Below, one piece after another: positions 44,735 through 54,665 of a stretch of DNA of 64,000 bases. This stretch comes from Collimonas sp. OK307 (lineage in GTDB: Bacteria; Pseudomonadota; Gammaproteobacteria; Burkholderiales; Burkholderiaceae_D). The translations under genes were made by a program, and so were the position numbers. The notes under the pieces are model-generated. The model did not search any database. It saw only the letters and a list, made by a program, of their open reading frames with translations, and was not told the origin of the DNA. The stretch spans positions 62,001 to 126,000 of the forward strand of contig NZ_FOQI01000006.1 of assembly GCF_900113705.1 (NCBI RefSeq), read 5' to 3'. The stretch's first letter is position 1. Each line of letters begins with the position of its first letter.

Positions 44735-44766
44735 AAAAAAAGCCGACCCCCGGGTCGGCTTTTTTA
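44735..44766. terminator. Bidirectional intrinsic terminator
   Basis: AAAAAAAGCCGACCC pairs with GGGTCGGCTTTTTT (stem 44741-44749/44752-44760, 2-nt loop plus A/T extension). It serves the lipoprotein gene and probably the convergent MBL gene. Confidence 0.9.
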
Positions 44767-44867
44767 TTATCCGGAATTTCGGATGAAGATCGAATCCGCG
44801 CCTCGCCGTAGTTGACCGCTTCAAACTTCAAGCGTCGCACATCACGCATGACACATCCCGCACCACC

Positions 44868-45644
44868 TTACATCTCGATCCAGTCGAAGCCCTCTTCCTG
44901 GCACGCGATTGTCACTTCCACCAATTCGCTGTGACGTGCACCACACAGCGCCGCGTACGCCAACTCCGGTAAATTGTTACGCGCGCTCAGGTGCGCACCG
45001 ACCACCTTGCGCAAGCGCGACTGATCCAGTGCTGCCAGGATTTCACGCGCGACATCATTCGATAAATGACCGTACTGGCCGCCGATACGACGCTTGAGCG
45101 ATGGCGGATATGCCGAATCGCTGAGCATCTGCCGATCGTGATTACATTCCAGCACCAGCGCATCGCTACCGCCGAGGACTTGCACCAGATGTTCGGTGAG
45201 CTTGCCGGCGTCGGTCAGCACGCCGAGCCGTTGATCGCCGTCGGTTGCCACGTATTGCACCGGCTCGCGCGCATCGTGCGGAACCGTATAGGGAATTAAT
45301 TGAAGATCGCCGATGGCGAAGCTGTCGCCGTCGCGGCAAAAACTGACCGCGACGTCGGCGGCGCTGTCCTGGCGCACGGCTTGATAGGTACCATAGGTGA
45401 GCCACACCGGCAAGCGATGACGACGGGCGAATTTGAAAACGCCGCCGATATGATCCTGGTGCTCGTGGGTGACGATAATTGCGGAGAGTGCGGCGCCATC
45501 CAGACCCAGGCGGGCCAGGCGGCGTTCGGTTTCCCGAATGCCAAAGCCGCAATCAAGCATCACGTTTGTGGTCGTGCTGCCTGATGTTGCTGAAATCAGC
45601 AATGCGTTGCCTTCGCTACCACTACCCAGACTTGCGAATTTCAA
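44868..45644 (-). CDS. Metallo-beta-lactamase-fold hydrolase (YycJ/WalJ-like)
   Basis: 258 residues. The MBL motif THEHQDH (about 59-65) and further ligands (LECNHDRQML, and H in KVVGAHLSARN) are present, with the N-terminal SLGSGSEGNALL typical of YycJ-type exonuclease-like proteins. The function in proteobacteria is not settled. It is third in the dapA-bamC-MBL gene order seen across Burkholderiales. Confidence 0.87.
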   Translation of the reverse strand: MKFASLGSGSEGNALLISATSGSTTTNVMLDCGFGIRETERRLARLGLDGAALSAIIVTHEHQDHIGGVFKFARRHRLPVWLTYGTYQAVRQDSAADVAVSFCRDGDSFAIGDLQLIPYTVPHDAREPVQYVATDGDQRLGVLTDAGKLTEHLVQVLGGSDALVLECNHDRQMLSDSAYPPSLKRRIGGQYGHLSNDVAREILAALDQSRLRKVVGAHLSARNNLPELAYAALCGARHSELVEVTIACQEEGFDWIEM

Positions 45645-45723
45645 GAGTAGTTCCTGGTTCCTGGTAGCTTCCTGGTAGCGTTAACCATGGCGTCGCATTG
45701 CATTTTTACGACTGACGGCCAGC

Positions 45724-46899
45724 TTACTTCAGCTGCTCGTTCAGCAAAACCAGGATCTTGTCGGAAGTTTTCGACAGTTCAGGCTTGCCATCCTTGTTCA
45801 ACACGGCAACCTGGCTGCCGGCATCAGAGCCCTTGACCAGAATACGGTAACTAGCCGCATTTTTTGCCTTGTCGCTATCCGAGCTGCTGAAAATCTTGGC
45901 GAAGAAACCCTTGTCCGATTTCTTGTCCTTGGCATCGGCATCCTGATCGACGTAGCGCACGAAATAGGTACCTTGGGTACGGTCGCGATCTTCCACCGTG
46001 AAGCCGACACGGTCCAGCGCCAGGCCGACACGGCGCCATGCGCGGTCGAAACCTTCATCGACCTGTACGTAATCGCCGGCAGCGTTCTTCACCAGCTTGG
46101 AACGTGCTTGCAACGATGGCGCATTGGCAACTGCAGCCTTAGCCTTCACTTCGTCGCTGCCCAGACGCACCATCAGGCGCGACAGGAATTCAGCTTCCAG
46201 TTGCGGATCCGAAGGACGTGCGGTCCAGATGCTCGATTCCTTTTGCGCGCCGGACAATACTTCTTCCGCGCCGCGCTGGCTGATGTAAATCTCGGTAGTA
46301 CCGTTAGGGCCGCGTTCCAGGCGGGTGCGGAACTTGTCGCGCTCACCGGTCGAATACAGCGAATCGAATACCTTGCCGAGCGTATTGCGAACGAAATCCT
46401 GCGGAATCTTGGCACGGTTTTCAGCCCAGTCGGTTTCCATCACGCCGGTTTCCGAATTTTCGATATTGATCAGGAAGCCAGAATCCTGCCAAAAATCCTT
46501 GACCTTAGGCCACAGGCTTTCCGGACTGGCATTGACCACCAGCCAGCGCTGCGAACCATCGCGCTCGATGTGCATGTCAGGGGTAGCGTTAGGCGCAACC
46601 GTCGAGACAGCAGCAGCCGGACGTACGCTCTGATCCAGGTTATAGCCGGAAGCAGTCGCAGTGCCTGCATTCGCCTCAGGAATCGCATAACGATTTTCGC
46701 GCTGCAACTGGGTCAGGTCAGGAGGCACATCCAGCTTTGGCGCCGTCACCTTGCCTGCGCTTTTATAATCAATGCGATCCGGCTCGAGCACCGAACTGAT
46801 CGACGAGCATCCTGCCAGACCGGCTAGCGCCAAGGCGATGACAGCGCTACGTTGTGTGAGACTGATTTGAGTCGATGAAATGTTCTTGCGAATAGTCAT
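45724..46899 (-). CDS. bamC: Outer membrane assembly lipoprotein BamC
   Basis: 391 residues. A signal peptide with lipobox LAGC (about residue 31) is followed by the BamC N-terminal unstructured part (DYKSAGKVTAPKLDVPPDLT) that in E. coli binds BamD, then two helix-grip domains (SPESLWPKVKDFWQDSGF; DRAWRRVGLALDRVGFTVEDRDR). It is part of the BAM machine that inserts outer membrane barrels. It lies 58 bp downstream of dapA, as in E. coli (nlpB). Confidence 0.94.
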   Translation of the reverse strand: MTIRKNISSTQISLTQRSAVIALALAGLAGCSSISSVLEPDRIDYKSAGKVTAPKLDVPPDLTQLQRENRYAIPEANAGTATASGYNLDQSVRPAAAVSTVAPNATPDMHIERDGSQRWLVVNASPESLWPKVKDFWQDSGFLINIENSETGVMETDWAENRAKIPQDFVRNTLGKVFDSLYSTGERDKFRTRLERGPNGTTEIYISQRGAEEVLSGAQKESSIWTARPSDPQLEAEFLSRLMVRLGSDEVKAKAAVANAPSLQARSKLVKNAAGDYVQVDEGFDRAWRRVGLALDRVGFTVEDRDRTQGTYFVRYVDQDADAKDKKSDKGFFAKIFSSSDSDKAKNAASYRILVKGSDAGSQVAVLNKDGKPELSKTSDKILVLLNEQLK

Positions 46900-46957
46900 G
46901 TGGATACAGGATCAAAAAGACGAGAGAAGTTCTAGGGAAAACGCCTGTCAGCGCAGC

Positions 46958-47836
46958 TTATTTTAGTACACCCGATTCACGCAGTGCCGCCCGCACCGTT
47001 GCATGAAACTCGGCGGCCAGCGGCACCAATGGCAAACGGATACCGTCAGACATCATGCCCATCTCTGTGAGCGCCCATTTCACGGGCAAAGGATTCGGCT
47101 CAACAAACAATTTATTATGCAACGGCAAAAGCTTGTTGTTCAGTTTGACAGCTTCAGCAACATTTCCGTTCATCGCAGCGACGCACAGCAAGTGCATATC
47201 GCGCGGCGCGACGTTGGCGGTGACCGAAATATTACCCTTGCCGCCGCAGAACATCAGCGCCATTGCAGTCGCGTCGTCGCCGGAATAGACGGCAAAATCA
47301 GCCGGCGCCAGGCGGATCAGATCCGAACCGCGGCCGATATTACCGGTTGCATCCTTGACGCCGATAATGCCAGGCACTTGCGCCAGGCGCAGGATGGTCT
47401 CGTTGCTCATGTCTGCCACGGTACGGCCAGGGACATTGTACAAAATGACCGGCAAATCGACCGACTCGGCGATTTTCTTGAAATGCTGGTACATGCCTTC
47501 TTGCGTCGGCCGGTTGTAGTAAGGCACAACCTGCAGCGATGCATCGGCGCCGGCTTCCTTGGCGAAACGGGTCAACTGGATCGCTTCTGCAGTGGAATTG
47601 CCACCGCTGCCGGCAATGATCGGAATCCGTTTGGCCGCATGGTCGACCGCCAGCTTGATCAGGGCACAGTGCTCTTCCACCGTGACCGTCGGTGACTCGC
47701 CTGAAGTACCGACGATGACGATAGCGTCGGTTCCTTCGGCGATGTGCCAGTCAATCAGCTTTCGCAAACCTGGCAGGTCGAGACTGCCGTCGGTGTGCAT
47801 AGGAGTAACGATTGCAACAATGCTGCCCTTGATCAT
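46958..47836 (-). CDS. dapA: 4-hydroxy-tetrahydrodipicolinate synthase
   Basis: 292 residues, full length. It condenses pyruvate and aspartate semialdehyde in lysine and diaminopimelate synthesis. The Schiff-base lysine is K161 (GVKDATG), with Y133 (YNVPGRT) and T44/T45-region GTSGES completing the proton relay. First of the dapA-bamC-MBL run. Confidence 0.96.
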   Translation of the reverse strand: MIKGSIVAIVTPMHTDGSLDLPGLRKLIDWHIAEGTDAIVIVGTSGESPTVTVEEHCALIKLAVDHAAKRIPIIAGSGGNSTAEAIQLTRFAKEAGADASLQVVPYYNRPTQEGMYQHFKKIAESVDLPVILYNVPGRTVADMSNETILRLAQVPGIIGVKDATGNIGRGSDLIRLAPADFAVYSGDDATAMALMFCGGKGNISVTANVAPRDMHLLCVAAMNGNVAEAVKLNNKLLPLHNKLFVEPNPLPVKWALTEMGMMSDGIRLPLVPLAAEFHATVRAALRESGVLK

Positions 47837-47976
47837 GATCGTGAATGCGAAAAAATAAAAGACTGATTGTAGCGGATCGCCGTGGCTATGGGTTATTTCA
47901 ACTTGTAAATCAGCTTACAAATACAATTGTCCTACGGAAATACCGCATAAGCCGCTCGCGCCCTGGAACGAACCGT

Positions 47977-48564
47977 TTACGCGATACGCAAGCTTAAAGC
48001 GGCATCACCGCCTTGCTCAGTGGCACACTTGATGGCGCAAATCCGCTGCACCATAGCCGGTTTCGACCCATCTACAAAGCCATCCTCAAAGGCCACCACA
48101 CGCCAGTTGCCGGCAGTATCGGCCGCCAGCAAGGCTGACAATTCGCCGGGCTGCAGTAAAAAATCGGGATTCGACGGCTTGCCAAATTGCTCATTACCGA
48201 CGGCAAATGTTTCATAGAGCAGAACACCCTGCTTTGCCACGCTGTCCAATATCGCGGGAAACAAGGGGCGGTGCAGGTAGTTCGTCACTACCACGGCGCT
48301 GAACCGATGGGACTGGAACAATGCTGCAAGTGCATCCGAGGGGCCGGCTTCCAGCTCGATCTGCTGCGTAGCGATATCGGTCATGCCGGCAGCGTCGATC
48401 TCGGCCAGCAACCCCGGATTGCGGTCAACCGCCAGCACCTGCAGGCCTCGGTGCGCCAGCCACAGCGCATGGCGGCCATTGCCGCAAGCGAGGTCGAGCA
48501 CTGTGCCATCTGGTATCAAGCCGCCGAAGCGGCCGACCCAGGGCGAGATTGAATTTATCGCCAC
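47977..48564 (-). CDS. Class I SAM-dependent methyltransferase
   Basis: 195 residues. Motif I is VLDLACGNGRHALWL (about 22-36), and motif II is the acidic VLAVDRNPGLL. The substrate is not evident; tellurite-resistance (TehB-like) relatives are close in pattern. It lies between trpS and dapA on the same strand. Confidence 0.82.
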   Translation of the reverse strand: MAINSISPWVGRFGGLIPDGTVLDLACGNGRHALWLAHRGLQVLAVDRNPGLLAEIDAAGMTDIATQQIELEAGPSDALAALFQSHRFSAVVVTNYLHRPLFPAILDSVAKQGVLLYETFAVGNEQFGKPSNPDFLLQPGELSALLAADTAGNWRVVAFEDGFVDGSKPAMVQRICAIKCATEQGGDAALSLRIA

Positions 48565-48635
48565 GTTTATATTTAATGAATTAACAATAAAGGATTGGCT
48601 TAAGAGCGGATATTCCGATTTCAGCCATGAGAGCC

Positions 48636-49838
48636 TTAGCTATAACTCAAGCCCATCGCCTCGCGCACATCGCGCATCGTATCCTGCGCCAGCTTGCGCG
48701 CATGATCGCAACCGTCTGCCACAATCGCCCGCACCAGTGACGGATCGTCAAGATACTGCTGCGCGCGTTCGTGCATCGGCTCTTGTTCCTTGATGATGGC
48801 ATCGATCACCGGTTGCTTGCATTCGAGGCAACCAATGCCCGCGCTACGGCAGCCCTTGGTGACCCATTCCCGGGTTGCATCGTCGGTATACACCACATGG
48901 AATTGCCATACCGGGCATTTATCCGGATCGCCGGGATCGGTGCGGCGCACCCGCGCCGGGTCGGTCGGCATGGTGCGGATTTTTTTGGTAACCACGTCCT
49001 TGTCTTCGCGCAAGGCGATGGCATTGCCATAACTCTTCGACATCTTCTGGCCGTCCAGCCCCGGCAAACGCGAAGATTCAGTCAGCAGCGCTTGCGGCTC
49101 GGTCAGAATCAGCTTGCGGCTACCCTCCAGGAAACCGAACAGGCGCTCACGATCTATCATCGACAGGTTCTGGGCGTCGTCCAGCATGGCCTTGGCCTGG
49201 CCTAGCGCGTCTTCGCTGCCCTCCTGCTGGAATTCAGTACGCAGTTCGTTGTAGAGCTTGGCGCGCTTGCTGCCCAGCTTCTTGACGGCTTCCTGAGCCT
49301 TTTCTTCAAAGCCCTTTTCCTTACCGTACAGATGGTTAAAACGACGCGCGATTTCGCGCATCATTTCAATGTGCGGCACCTGGTCGTCACCCACCGGCAC
49401 CTGGCTGGCGCGATAAATCAGCACGTCGGCGGCCTGCAGCAGCGGATAGCCGAGGAAACCGTAGGTCGCCAGATCGCGGTCGGCGAGCTTTTCCTGTTGA
49501 TCCTTGTAGGTCGGCACCCGCTCCAGCCAGCCCAGCGGCGTCGCCATGGACAGCAGCAAATGCAGTTCAGCGTGCTCCGGCACCCTGGATTGAATGAACA
49601 GCGTGGCTTGCGAGGGATCGACCCCAGCCGCCAGCCAGTCGATCAACATATCCCAGGTACTGGTTTCGATCTGGCTGGGATCGTCGTAATGGGTGGTCAA
49701 TGCATGCCAGTCGGCGACAAAAAACAGGCAAGGCAGCTCGGATTGCAGCCTCACCCAGTTTTTCAAAGCGCCGTGATAATGGCCAAGATGCAAAGCGCCG
49801 GTCGGGCGCATACCAGAGACAACACGGTCAGGGTACAT
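48636..49838 (-). CDS. trpS: Tryptophan-tRNA ligase
   Basis: 400 residues. The HIGH-type motif is HLGH (about 17-20) and the KMSKS motif is complete (GQKMSKSYGN, about 240). A 60-70 residue insert after this makes it longer than the 334-residue E. coli enzyme, as in other betaproteobacteria. It charges tRNA(Trp). It follows the site-2 protease gene by 37 bp. Confidence 0.95.
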   Translation of the reverse strand: MYPDRVVSGMRPTGALHLGHYHGALKNWVRLQSELPCLFFVADWHALTTHYDDPSQIETSTWDMLIDWLAAGVDPSQATLFIQSRVPEHAELHLLLSMATPLGWLERVPTYKDQQEKLADRDLATYGFLGYPLLQAADVLIYRASQVPVGDDQVPHIEMMREIARRFNHLYGKEKGFEEKAQEAVKKLGSKRAKLYNELRTEFQQEGSEDALGQAKAMLDDAQNLSMIDRERLFGFLEGSRKLILTEPQALLTESSRLPGLDGQKMSKSYGNAIALREDKDVVTKKIRTMPTDPARVRRTDPGDPDKCPVWQFHVVYTDDATREWVTKGCRSAGIGCLECKQPVIDAIIKEQEPMHERAQQYLDDPSLVRAIVADGCDHARKLAQDTMRDVREAMGLSYS

Positions 49839-49875
49839 AGTTAGTGTGAGCGGTCAGAATAAAATGGGATCAAAT

Positions 49876-50541
49876 TCAGTTTAACAAGAATAGCAGCGGC
49901 GACACGATCAATTGCAATGCGCTACTGGCAATCGTCATGACCGGCGTCATCCAGAAATACAATACTTTCAGCAGCACCAGCGCCATCACGATGAAGAAAC
50001 CATACGGCTCGATCTGTGCGAATTTGTAGGCGTATTTATTCGGCAGCAAACTGGTCAGGATGCGGCCGCCGTCCAACGGCGGGATCGGAAACAGGTTGAA
50101 GGCGAACATCACGAGGTTGGTCAGGATGCCGGCGCGGGCCATCAAGACAAAGAAATCTTGCTCGCCCTGCTGACCAGACACCTTCAACCCGATCAGCACC
50201 AGCAGCCAGATCAGCGCCATCACGAAGTTCGCTGCCGGCCCCGCCAGCGCGACCCAGGCCATGTCGCGCTTGGGCTTGCGCAATTGGCCGAAATTGATAG
50301 GTACCGGCTTGGCATAGCCGAACAGGAAGGCGCCGCCGGTAGAGAAATACAGCAATATCGGGATCAGGATGGTGCCGAACGGATCGACGTGCTTGATCGG
50401 ATTGAGGCTCATGCGGCCCATCATGTAGGCGGTGGAGTCACCGAAATACTTGGCGGCGTAGGCATGTGCGGCTTCGTGCAGCGTAATCGCGAACAGCACG
50501 GGCAAGGCATACACTGCGACGGTTTGGATAAGATCATTCAT
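49876..50541 (-). CDS. Site-2 (M50) membrane metalloprotease
   Basis: 221 residues with about six membrane helices. The zinc motif HEAAH is at residues 22-26 in the first helix, and the third ligand is in NLFPIPPLDGG near 166-175. It belongs to the small YwhC-like M50 group without PDZ domain. The substrate is unknown. It is upstream of trpS in the same operon. Confidence 0.88.
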   Translation of the reverse strand: MNDLIQTVAVYALPVLFAITLHEAAHAYAAKYFGDSTAYMMGRMSLNPIKHVDPFGTILIPILLYFSTGGAFLFGYAKPVPINFGQLRKPKRDMAWVALAGPAANFVMALIWLLVLIGLKVSGQQGEQDFFVLMARAGILTNLVMFAFNLFPIPPLDGGRILTSLLPNKYAYKFAQIEPYGFFIVMALVLLKVLYFWMTPVMTIASSALQLIVSPLLFLLN

Positions 50542-50699
50542 GGGCGGGATTCTATCAGAGGGGCGCTAAGGCACGATGAAGCTGGCGACAAAAGAGCCGC
50601 AAGCTGGCTGTATCGGGCGGGGAAGTTTCAAAAAGACAATAAGGGCAACGTATCGAATATCGGGAACAGTGCCCTTACCTCACGCTAATCATCCAACCA

Positions 50700-51323
50700 T
50701 CACAAACCAAACAAACCGGCATCGCCACGTCCTTGGCGTATCAGTTCCGGTTCGTCGCCGGTCAGGTCGATCACCGTGGTCGGTTCCAGGCTGCAGGCGC
50801 CGCCATCAATCACCAGTTCGATTTGCTTTTGCAGTTGATCGCGCACTTCTTCCGGATCGGTCAAGGCATGTTCTTCACCCGGCAAAATCAACGTGGTGCC
50901 GATCAACGGCTGTCCGAGCTCTTCCAGCACCGCACTCACGATACTGTGCTGCGGCACACGCAGGCCGATAGTCTTGCGCGCCGGATGGCTCAGGCGCCGC
51001 GGCACCTCTTTGGTCGCTTCCAGGATGAAGGTATAAGCGCCCGGCGTTGCGCTTTTCAGCTGGCGGAACTGGCGATTATCTACCTTGGCGTACAGCGAAA
51101 TCTCGCTCAGGTCGCGGCACAGCATGGTCAGATGATGCTTGTCGTCGACACCGCGGATACGCCGGACGCGCTCGACTGCATCCTTGTTGTCCAGCTGGCA
51201 GACCAGCGCATAGCAGCAATCCGTCGGCAACGCGACGATACCGCCGGCCTGGATGATTTGCACCGCCTGCTTGATCAGCCGCAGCTGCGGATTGTCTGGA
51301 TGAATTTGGAAAAACTGGCTCAT
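50700..51323 (-). CDS. yciO: YciO-family (Sua5/YrdC-like) protein
   Basis: 207 residues, almost the same length as E. coli YciO (206), and closely alike from MSQFFQIHPDNPQ onward (ALPTDCCYAL, CRDLSE, TPGAYTFIL, KTIGLRVP). The fold is that of threonylcarbamoyl-AMP synthase; YciO itself has been doubted as a true TsaC replacement. In E. coli it is next to rnm (yciV/trpH); here rnm lies 8 kb away. Confidence 0.92.
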   Translation of the reverse strand: MSQFFQIHPDNPQLRLIKQAVQIIQAGGIVALPTDCCYALVCQLDNKDAVERVRRIRGVDDKHHLTMLCRDLSEISLYAKVDNRQFRQLKSATPGAYTFILEATKEVPRRLSHPARKTIGLRVPQHSIVSAVLEELGQPLIGTTLILPGEEHALTDPEEVRDQLQKQIELVIDGGACSLEPTTVIDLTGDEPELIRQGRGDAGLFGL

Positions 51324-51350
51324 GGCTCGCTATTTTAAATCTAAAAATGA

Positions 51351-51381
51351 AAAGCGGCGCTAGCCTTGAGACTAGCGCCGC
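51351..51381 (-). terminator. Intrinsic terminator of htpX
   Basis: GCGGCGCTAG (51354-51363) pairs perfectly with CTAGCGCCGC (51372-51381), 8-nt loop. On the minus strand it runs into TTTTCATTTTT, 20 bp after the htpX stop. Confidence 0.85.
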
Positions 51382-51399
51382 CTTGCGTACTATAGAAAA

Positions 51400-52284
51400 T
51401 TACAAGGCTGTCGCTTGTGGATCGCGCAACGCTGCAATACGTTGTTCTATCGGCGGATGGCTGGAAAACAGCGCCATGAAACCCGGCTTGTCGTTGATGC
51501 CCAGCGCTGCCATCGACTCTGGCAGTGTCGCCGGCGCAACCCCGCCCAGCCTTGCCAGCGCACGTTGCATCGGCAAAGCGCTCCCCAGCAATTTGGCGGA
51601 ACCTGCATCTGCACGGAACTCGCGATGACGCGAAAACCACGCGACGATCATCGATGCGCCTATCCCCAGCACGATCTGCGATACCAGTACAGTCGCCATG
51701 TAGCCGATGCCAGGACCATCATTATTGCCACGCGACAAAGCGCGATCGACAGCATAACCGATGACGCGCGACAGGAACACCACAAAAGTATTCACCACGC
51801 CCTGGATCAAGGTCATGGTCACCATGTCGCCATTGGCGATGTGGGCGATCTCGTGGCCCAATACCGCTTCGACTTCCTCTTTGGTCATACTTTCCAGCAA
51901 ACCGGTGGAAACCGCGACCAGCGCCGAATTCTTGAAAGCACCGGTGGCAAACGCGTTCGGATCACCCTGATACACTGCTACCTCTGGCATGCCGATGCCG
52001 GCACGTTGCGCCAGTTTGGTCACTGTATCCACCAGCCACAGCTCGGTCGAATTGGACGGTGTGGTAATGATGCGGGCGCCAGTCGACCATTTCGCCATCT
52101 GCTTGCTGATCAGCAGTGAGAAAATCGAACCGGTGAAACCGACCACCAGTGAAAACACCGCCAGCATCGGCAGGTTAAGACCGGCGCGTGTCAGGAAACG
52201 GTCCACGCCAAGCAACGACAAAACGACGCTCATCACCAGCATCACAGCGATATTGGTAGCGAGGAACAAGAAAATACGTTTCAT
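51400..52284 (-). CDS. htpX: Heat-shock membrane protease HtpX
   Basis: 294 residues from the ATG at 52284. Two N-terminal and two central membrane segments; the zinc motif HEIAH is at 144-148 and the third ligand (E in [13 protein letters not shown]) follows. It degrades damaged membrane proteins along with FtsH. A sigma-32-like promoter precedes it. Confidence 0.95.
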   Translation of the reverse strand: MKRIFLFLATNIAVMLVMSVVLSLLGVDRFLTRAGLNLPMLAVFSLVVGFTGSIFSLLISKQMAKWSTGARIITTPSNSTELWLVDTVTKLAQRAGIGMPEVAVYQGDPNAFATGAFKNSALVAVSTGLLESMTKEEVEAVLGHEIAHIANGDMVTMTLIQGVVNTFVVFLSRVIGYAVDRALSRGNNDGPGIGYMATVLVSQIVLGIGASMIVAWFSRHREFRADAGSAKLLGSALPMQRALARLGGVAPATLPESMAALGINDKPGFMALFSSHPPIEQRIAALRDPQATAL

Positions 52285-52319
52285 GTAGAAAACTCCGGAA
52301 TGGGAAAGAAGTGTCTTTA

Positions 52320-52347
52320 AAATAAGGTCGCCGACGCAAATTTCAAG
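52320..52347 (-). promoter_or_regulatory. Sigma-32 (heat-shock) promoter of htpX
   Basis: Minus strand CTTGAAA (52347-52341), 13-bp spacer, then CCTTATTT (52327-52320), close to the RpoH consensus CTTGAAA-N13-CCCATNT. The start would be about 52312, giving a ~28-nt leader. A sigma-70-like TTGACA (52395-52390) with CATAAT/TAATTG at a short distance lies further up. Confidence 0.72.
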
Positions 52348-52460
52348 AGCTGCGAAGGTTGAGGGGGCAATTATGCCAGACTGGCGGCCTGTCAAAACAG
52401 CACATTTAAATAATATTTAAACAACAAACAATCGCTTCACTCATCCCCTAAGAAACTTGC

Positions 52461-53600
52461 ATGCTTGAAATCACTGAACCAGCCACCCGCCCCTCCTTCA
52501 TCCGTCAAATCAGCCGACCGTTTCTACGCGATCGCCTGATGCACCTGTTGCTGATCGCCGCCATCATTCTGTCCATCCTTTCACCGCAACCATTCACGGA
52601 ATACCGGACCTGGGTCGACTGGAACACCATCGCGACACTGGCCGGCATGCTGCTGCTGACCACAGGCATCGAAGTCAGCGGCTACCTGGAACACCTGGGG
52701 CGGACCATCATCAACCGGCTGCAGCAGGAACGCGTGCTGGCCATCTTCCTGGTGTCGGCGTCGGCCCTGCTGTCAACCGTGCTGACCAACGACATCGCGT
52801 TGTTCATCATGGTGCCCCTGACCGTCGGCCTCGGTAGCATCAGCGGCTTGCCGATCGGCCGCCTGGTCATCTTTGAAGCATTGGCGGTGAATGCCGGCTC
52901 ATTGCTGACGCCGATCGGCAATCCGCAAAACATCCTGCTGTGGCAACGCTCGCATCTGTCCTTTGCCAGCTTCACCTGGCAAATGGCGCCGTTGGCCGTA
53001 GCGATTTTTTTGCTATTACTGCTAGCGACCTGGTTTTGCTTCCCCAAACAAACCATACACGTTGAACTGGAAGACAATCCGGCCTCTTATCGGGTCGGCT
53101 TGCTGCGGACTTGCGGGCTGCTCTACCTGGCCTTCGTGGCGTCGGTGGAACTGGGGCATCCCGGCTGGGGCTTGCTTGGCGTGGCGGCTGCGGCGTTATT
53201 ATTCTGTAGGGAAATCATCGCCAAAGTCGACTGGAGCCTGCTCCTGGTGTTTATCCTGATGTTCATCGACATCCGCTTGCTGACGCAGTTGCATTTCATC
53301 CAGGACTGGGTGGCGGCGATTCCGCAATTTTCCCGGCTTGAGCTATTTATGACGGCTTTGCTCGGATCACAGGTCATCAGCAATGTTCCGGCGACTATCC
53401 TGCTGGTCAACTATTCCGATGCGTACAAGGTGATTGCTTACGGCGTCAACGCCGGCGGTTTCGGCCTGGCGATCGGTTCGCTGGCCAATATCATCGCGCT
53501 GCGCATGGCGCCGGAACGGCACCTGTGGCTGCGCTTCCACCTGTATTCCTTTCCCTTCCTGGTGTTGTCGGCGCTGATTGCCTGGCTGTTGCTGGCTTAA
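52461..53600 (+). CDS. SLC13/ArsB-type (ion transporter superfamily) anion carrier
   Basis: 379 residues with about 10-11 membrane helices. The hairpin motifs VLTNDIALFIMVPL and AVNAGSLLTPIGNPQN and the later SQVISNVPATILL are hallmarks of the DASS/ArsB superfamily. Substrate candidates are dicarboxylates, citrate or other oxyanions; none can be chosen. It is divergent from htpX and convergent with the oxidase operon. Confidence 0.85.
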   Translation: MLEITEPATRPSFIRQISRPFLRDRLMHLLLIAAIILSILSPQPFTEYRTWVDWNTIATLAGMLLLTTGIEVSGYLEHLGRTIINRLQQERVLAIFLVSASALLSTVLTNDIALFIMVPLTVGLGSISGLPIGRLVIFEALAVNAGSLLTPIGNPQNILLWQRSHLSFASFTWQMAPLAVAIFLLLLLATWFCFPKQTIHVELEDNPASYRVGLLRTCGLLYLAFVASVELGHPGWGLLGVAAAALLFCREIIAKVDWSLLLVFILMFIDIRLLTQLHFIQDWVAAIPQFSRLELFMTALLGSQVISNVPATILLVNYSDAYKVIAYGVNAGGFGLAIGSLANIIALRMAPERHLWLRFHLYSFPFLVLSALIAWLLLA

Positions 53601-53625
53601 ATTCCGGTCTCTGCTCCCGTAGCCG

Positions 53626-53940
53626 TCAACGGAAGAATAAAAGCCTGGTGAGGAACGTGTAATCGGCTTCAGTCGCCATCAAGCCCACCAGCACCAGCAA
53701 ACACCCGGGCGGCAGCAAGATCGCTATAACCAGCGCCAGGCGCTCCCAGGCCATATGCATGAAGAAGGCGACGATCAGTCCCGCCTTCATCAGCATCAAG
53801 ACCAGGATCAGGGTCCAGCGCAGGTAACTGTGAAAATTGAAGTAGTCGACCAGATAGGAAAGCGTGCTGAGCACGAACAGCAGGCCCCATATCTTGAGAT
53901 ACAGGCTGATCGGATGTTGTTGTCCTGTGGCGGAAGTCAT
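53626..53940 (-). CDS. Cytochrome oxidase subunit IV (caa3/COX4_pro type)
   Basis: 104 residues from the ATG at 53940, with three membrane helices (about 17-37, 42-65, 72-95) and the LMLMKAGLIVAFFMHM motif of prokaryotic subunit IV. Longer upstream frame rejected because it runs into the subunit III gene. Last gene of the oxidase operon, 8 bp after subunit III. Confidence 0.85.
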   Translation of the reverse strand: MTSATGQQHPISLYLKIWGLLFVLSTLSYLVDYFNFHSYLRWTLILVLMLMKAGLIVAFFMHMAWERLALVIAILLPPGCLLVLVGLMATEADYTFLTRLLFFR

Positions 53941-53948
53941 GAGCGCAC

Positions 53949-54641
53949 CTACCAGAGATAGAACAAGGCAAAAATGAAAACCCAGACCAGATCGACAAAG
54001 TGCCAGTACAAACCGGCGATTTCGACAATCTGGTAATTCCCGCTCTTTTCGTAGCGGCCCTTCAGCAACCGCACAGCCACCGTAATCAGGTAGATCACAC
54101 CCGCGGTCACGTGCAAACCGTGGAAACCGGTGATCATGAAAAAGGTCGAGCCGAATTGCGGCGCGCCCATCGGATTGCCCCACGGACGCACGCCTTCCTG
54201 CAAAATCAACTTACTCCATTCGAACATCTGCATGCTGACAAAACACACGCCGAAACCGGCGGTGGCAAGCATCAGGATGGCCGCCTTTACGCGTTCGCGG
54301 CGATAGGCGAAATTTACTGCCATCGCCATCGTGCCGCTGCTGCTGATAAGCACGAAGGTCATGATGGCGATCAGCAAGAGCGGCACCTCGGTAGAGCCGA
54401 TCTTCAGGCCGAACACCAGACTCGGATTGGGCCAGGGAATGGTGCTGGAGATGCGCACCGTCATGTAGCCGATCAGGAAGCAGCTGAAGATGAACGTATC
54501 GGACAGCAGGAAGATCCACATCATGGCCTTGCCCCACGATACCTGGAACGCCTGCCGGTCCGAAGACCAGTCTGCCACCAGTTGCCGCCAGCGGCCAGGG
54601 ACAGGCGCTGTTGCAGGTGATGGCGCGGTTGTCATGCTCAT
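53949..54641 (-). CDS. ctaE: Cytochrome c oxidase subunit III (second copy in the operon)
   Basis: 230 residues with five to six membrane helices. GFHGLHVTAGVIYLI, with YWHFVDLVWVFIFALFYLW at the end, is the subunit III signature. An AGGAGG site precedes the ATG; a second ATG two codons on is also possible. It and the gene at 54666-55316 are two subunit III-like proteins side by side. Confidence 0.9.
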   Translation of the reverse strand: MSMTTAPSPATAPVPGRWRQLVADWSSDRQAFQVSWGKAMMWIFLLSDTFIFSCFLIGYMTVRISSTIPWPNPSLVFGLKIGSTEVPLLLIAIMTFVLISSSGTMAMAVNFAYRRERVKAAILMLATAGFGVCFVSMQMFEWSKLILQEGVRPWGNPMGAPQFGSTFFMITGFHGLHVTAGVIYLITVAVRLLKGRYEKSGNYQIVEIAGLYWHFVDLVWVFIFALFYLW

Positions 54642-54665
54642 ACATCCTCCTTTATCGCAGCGCCG

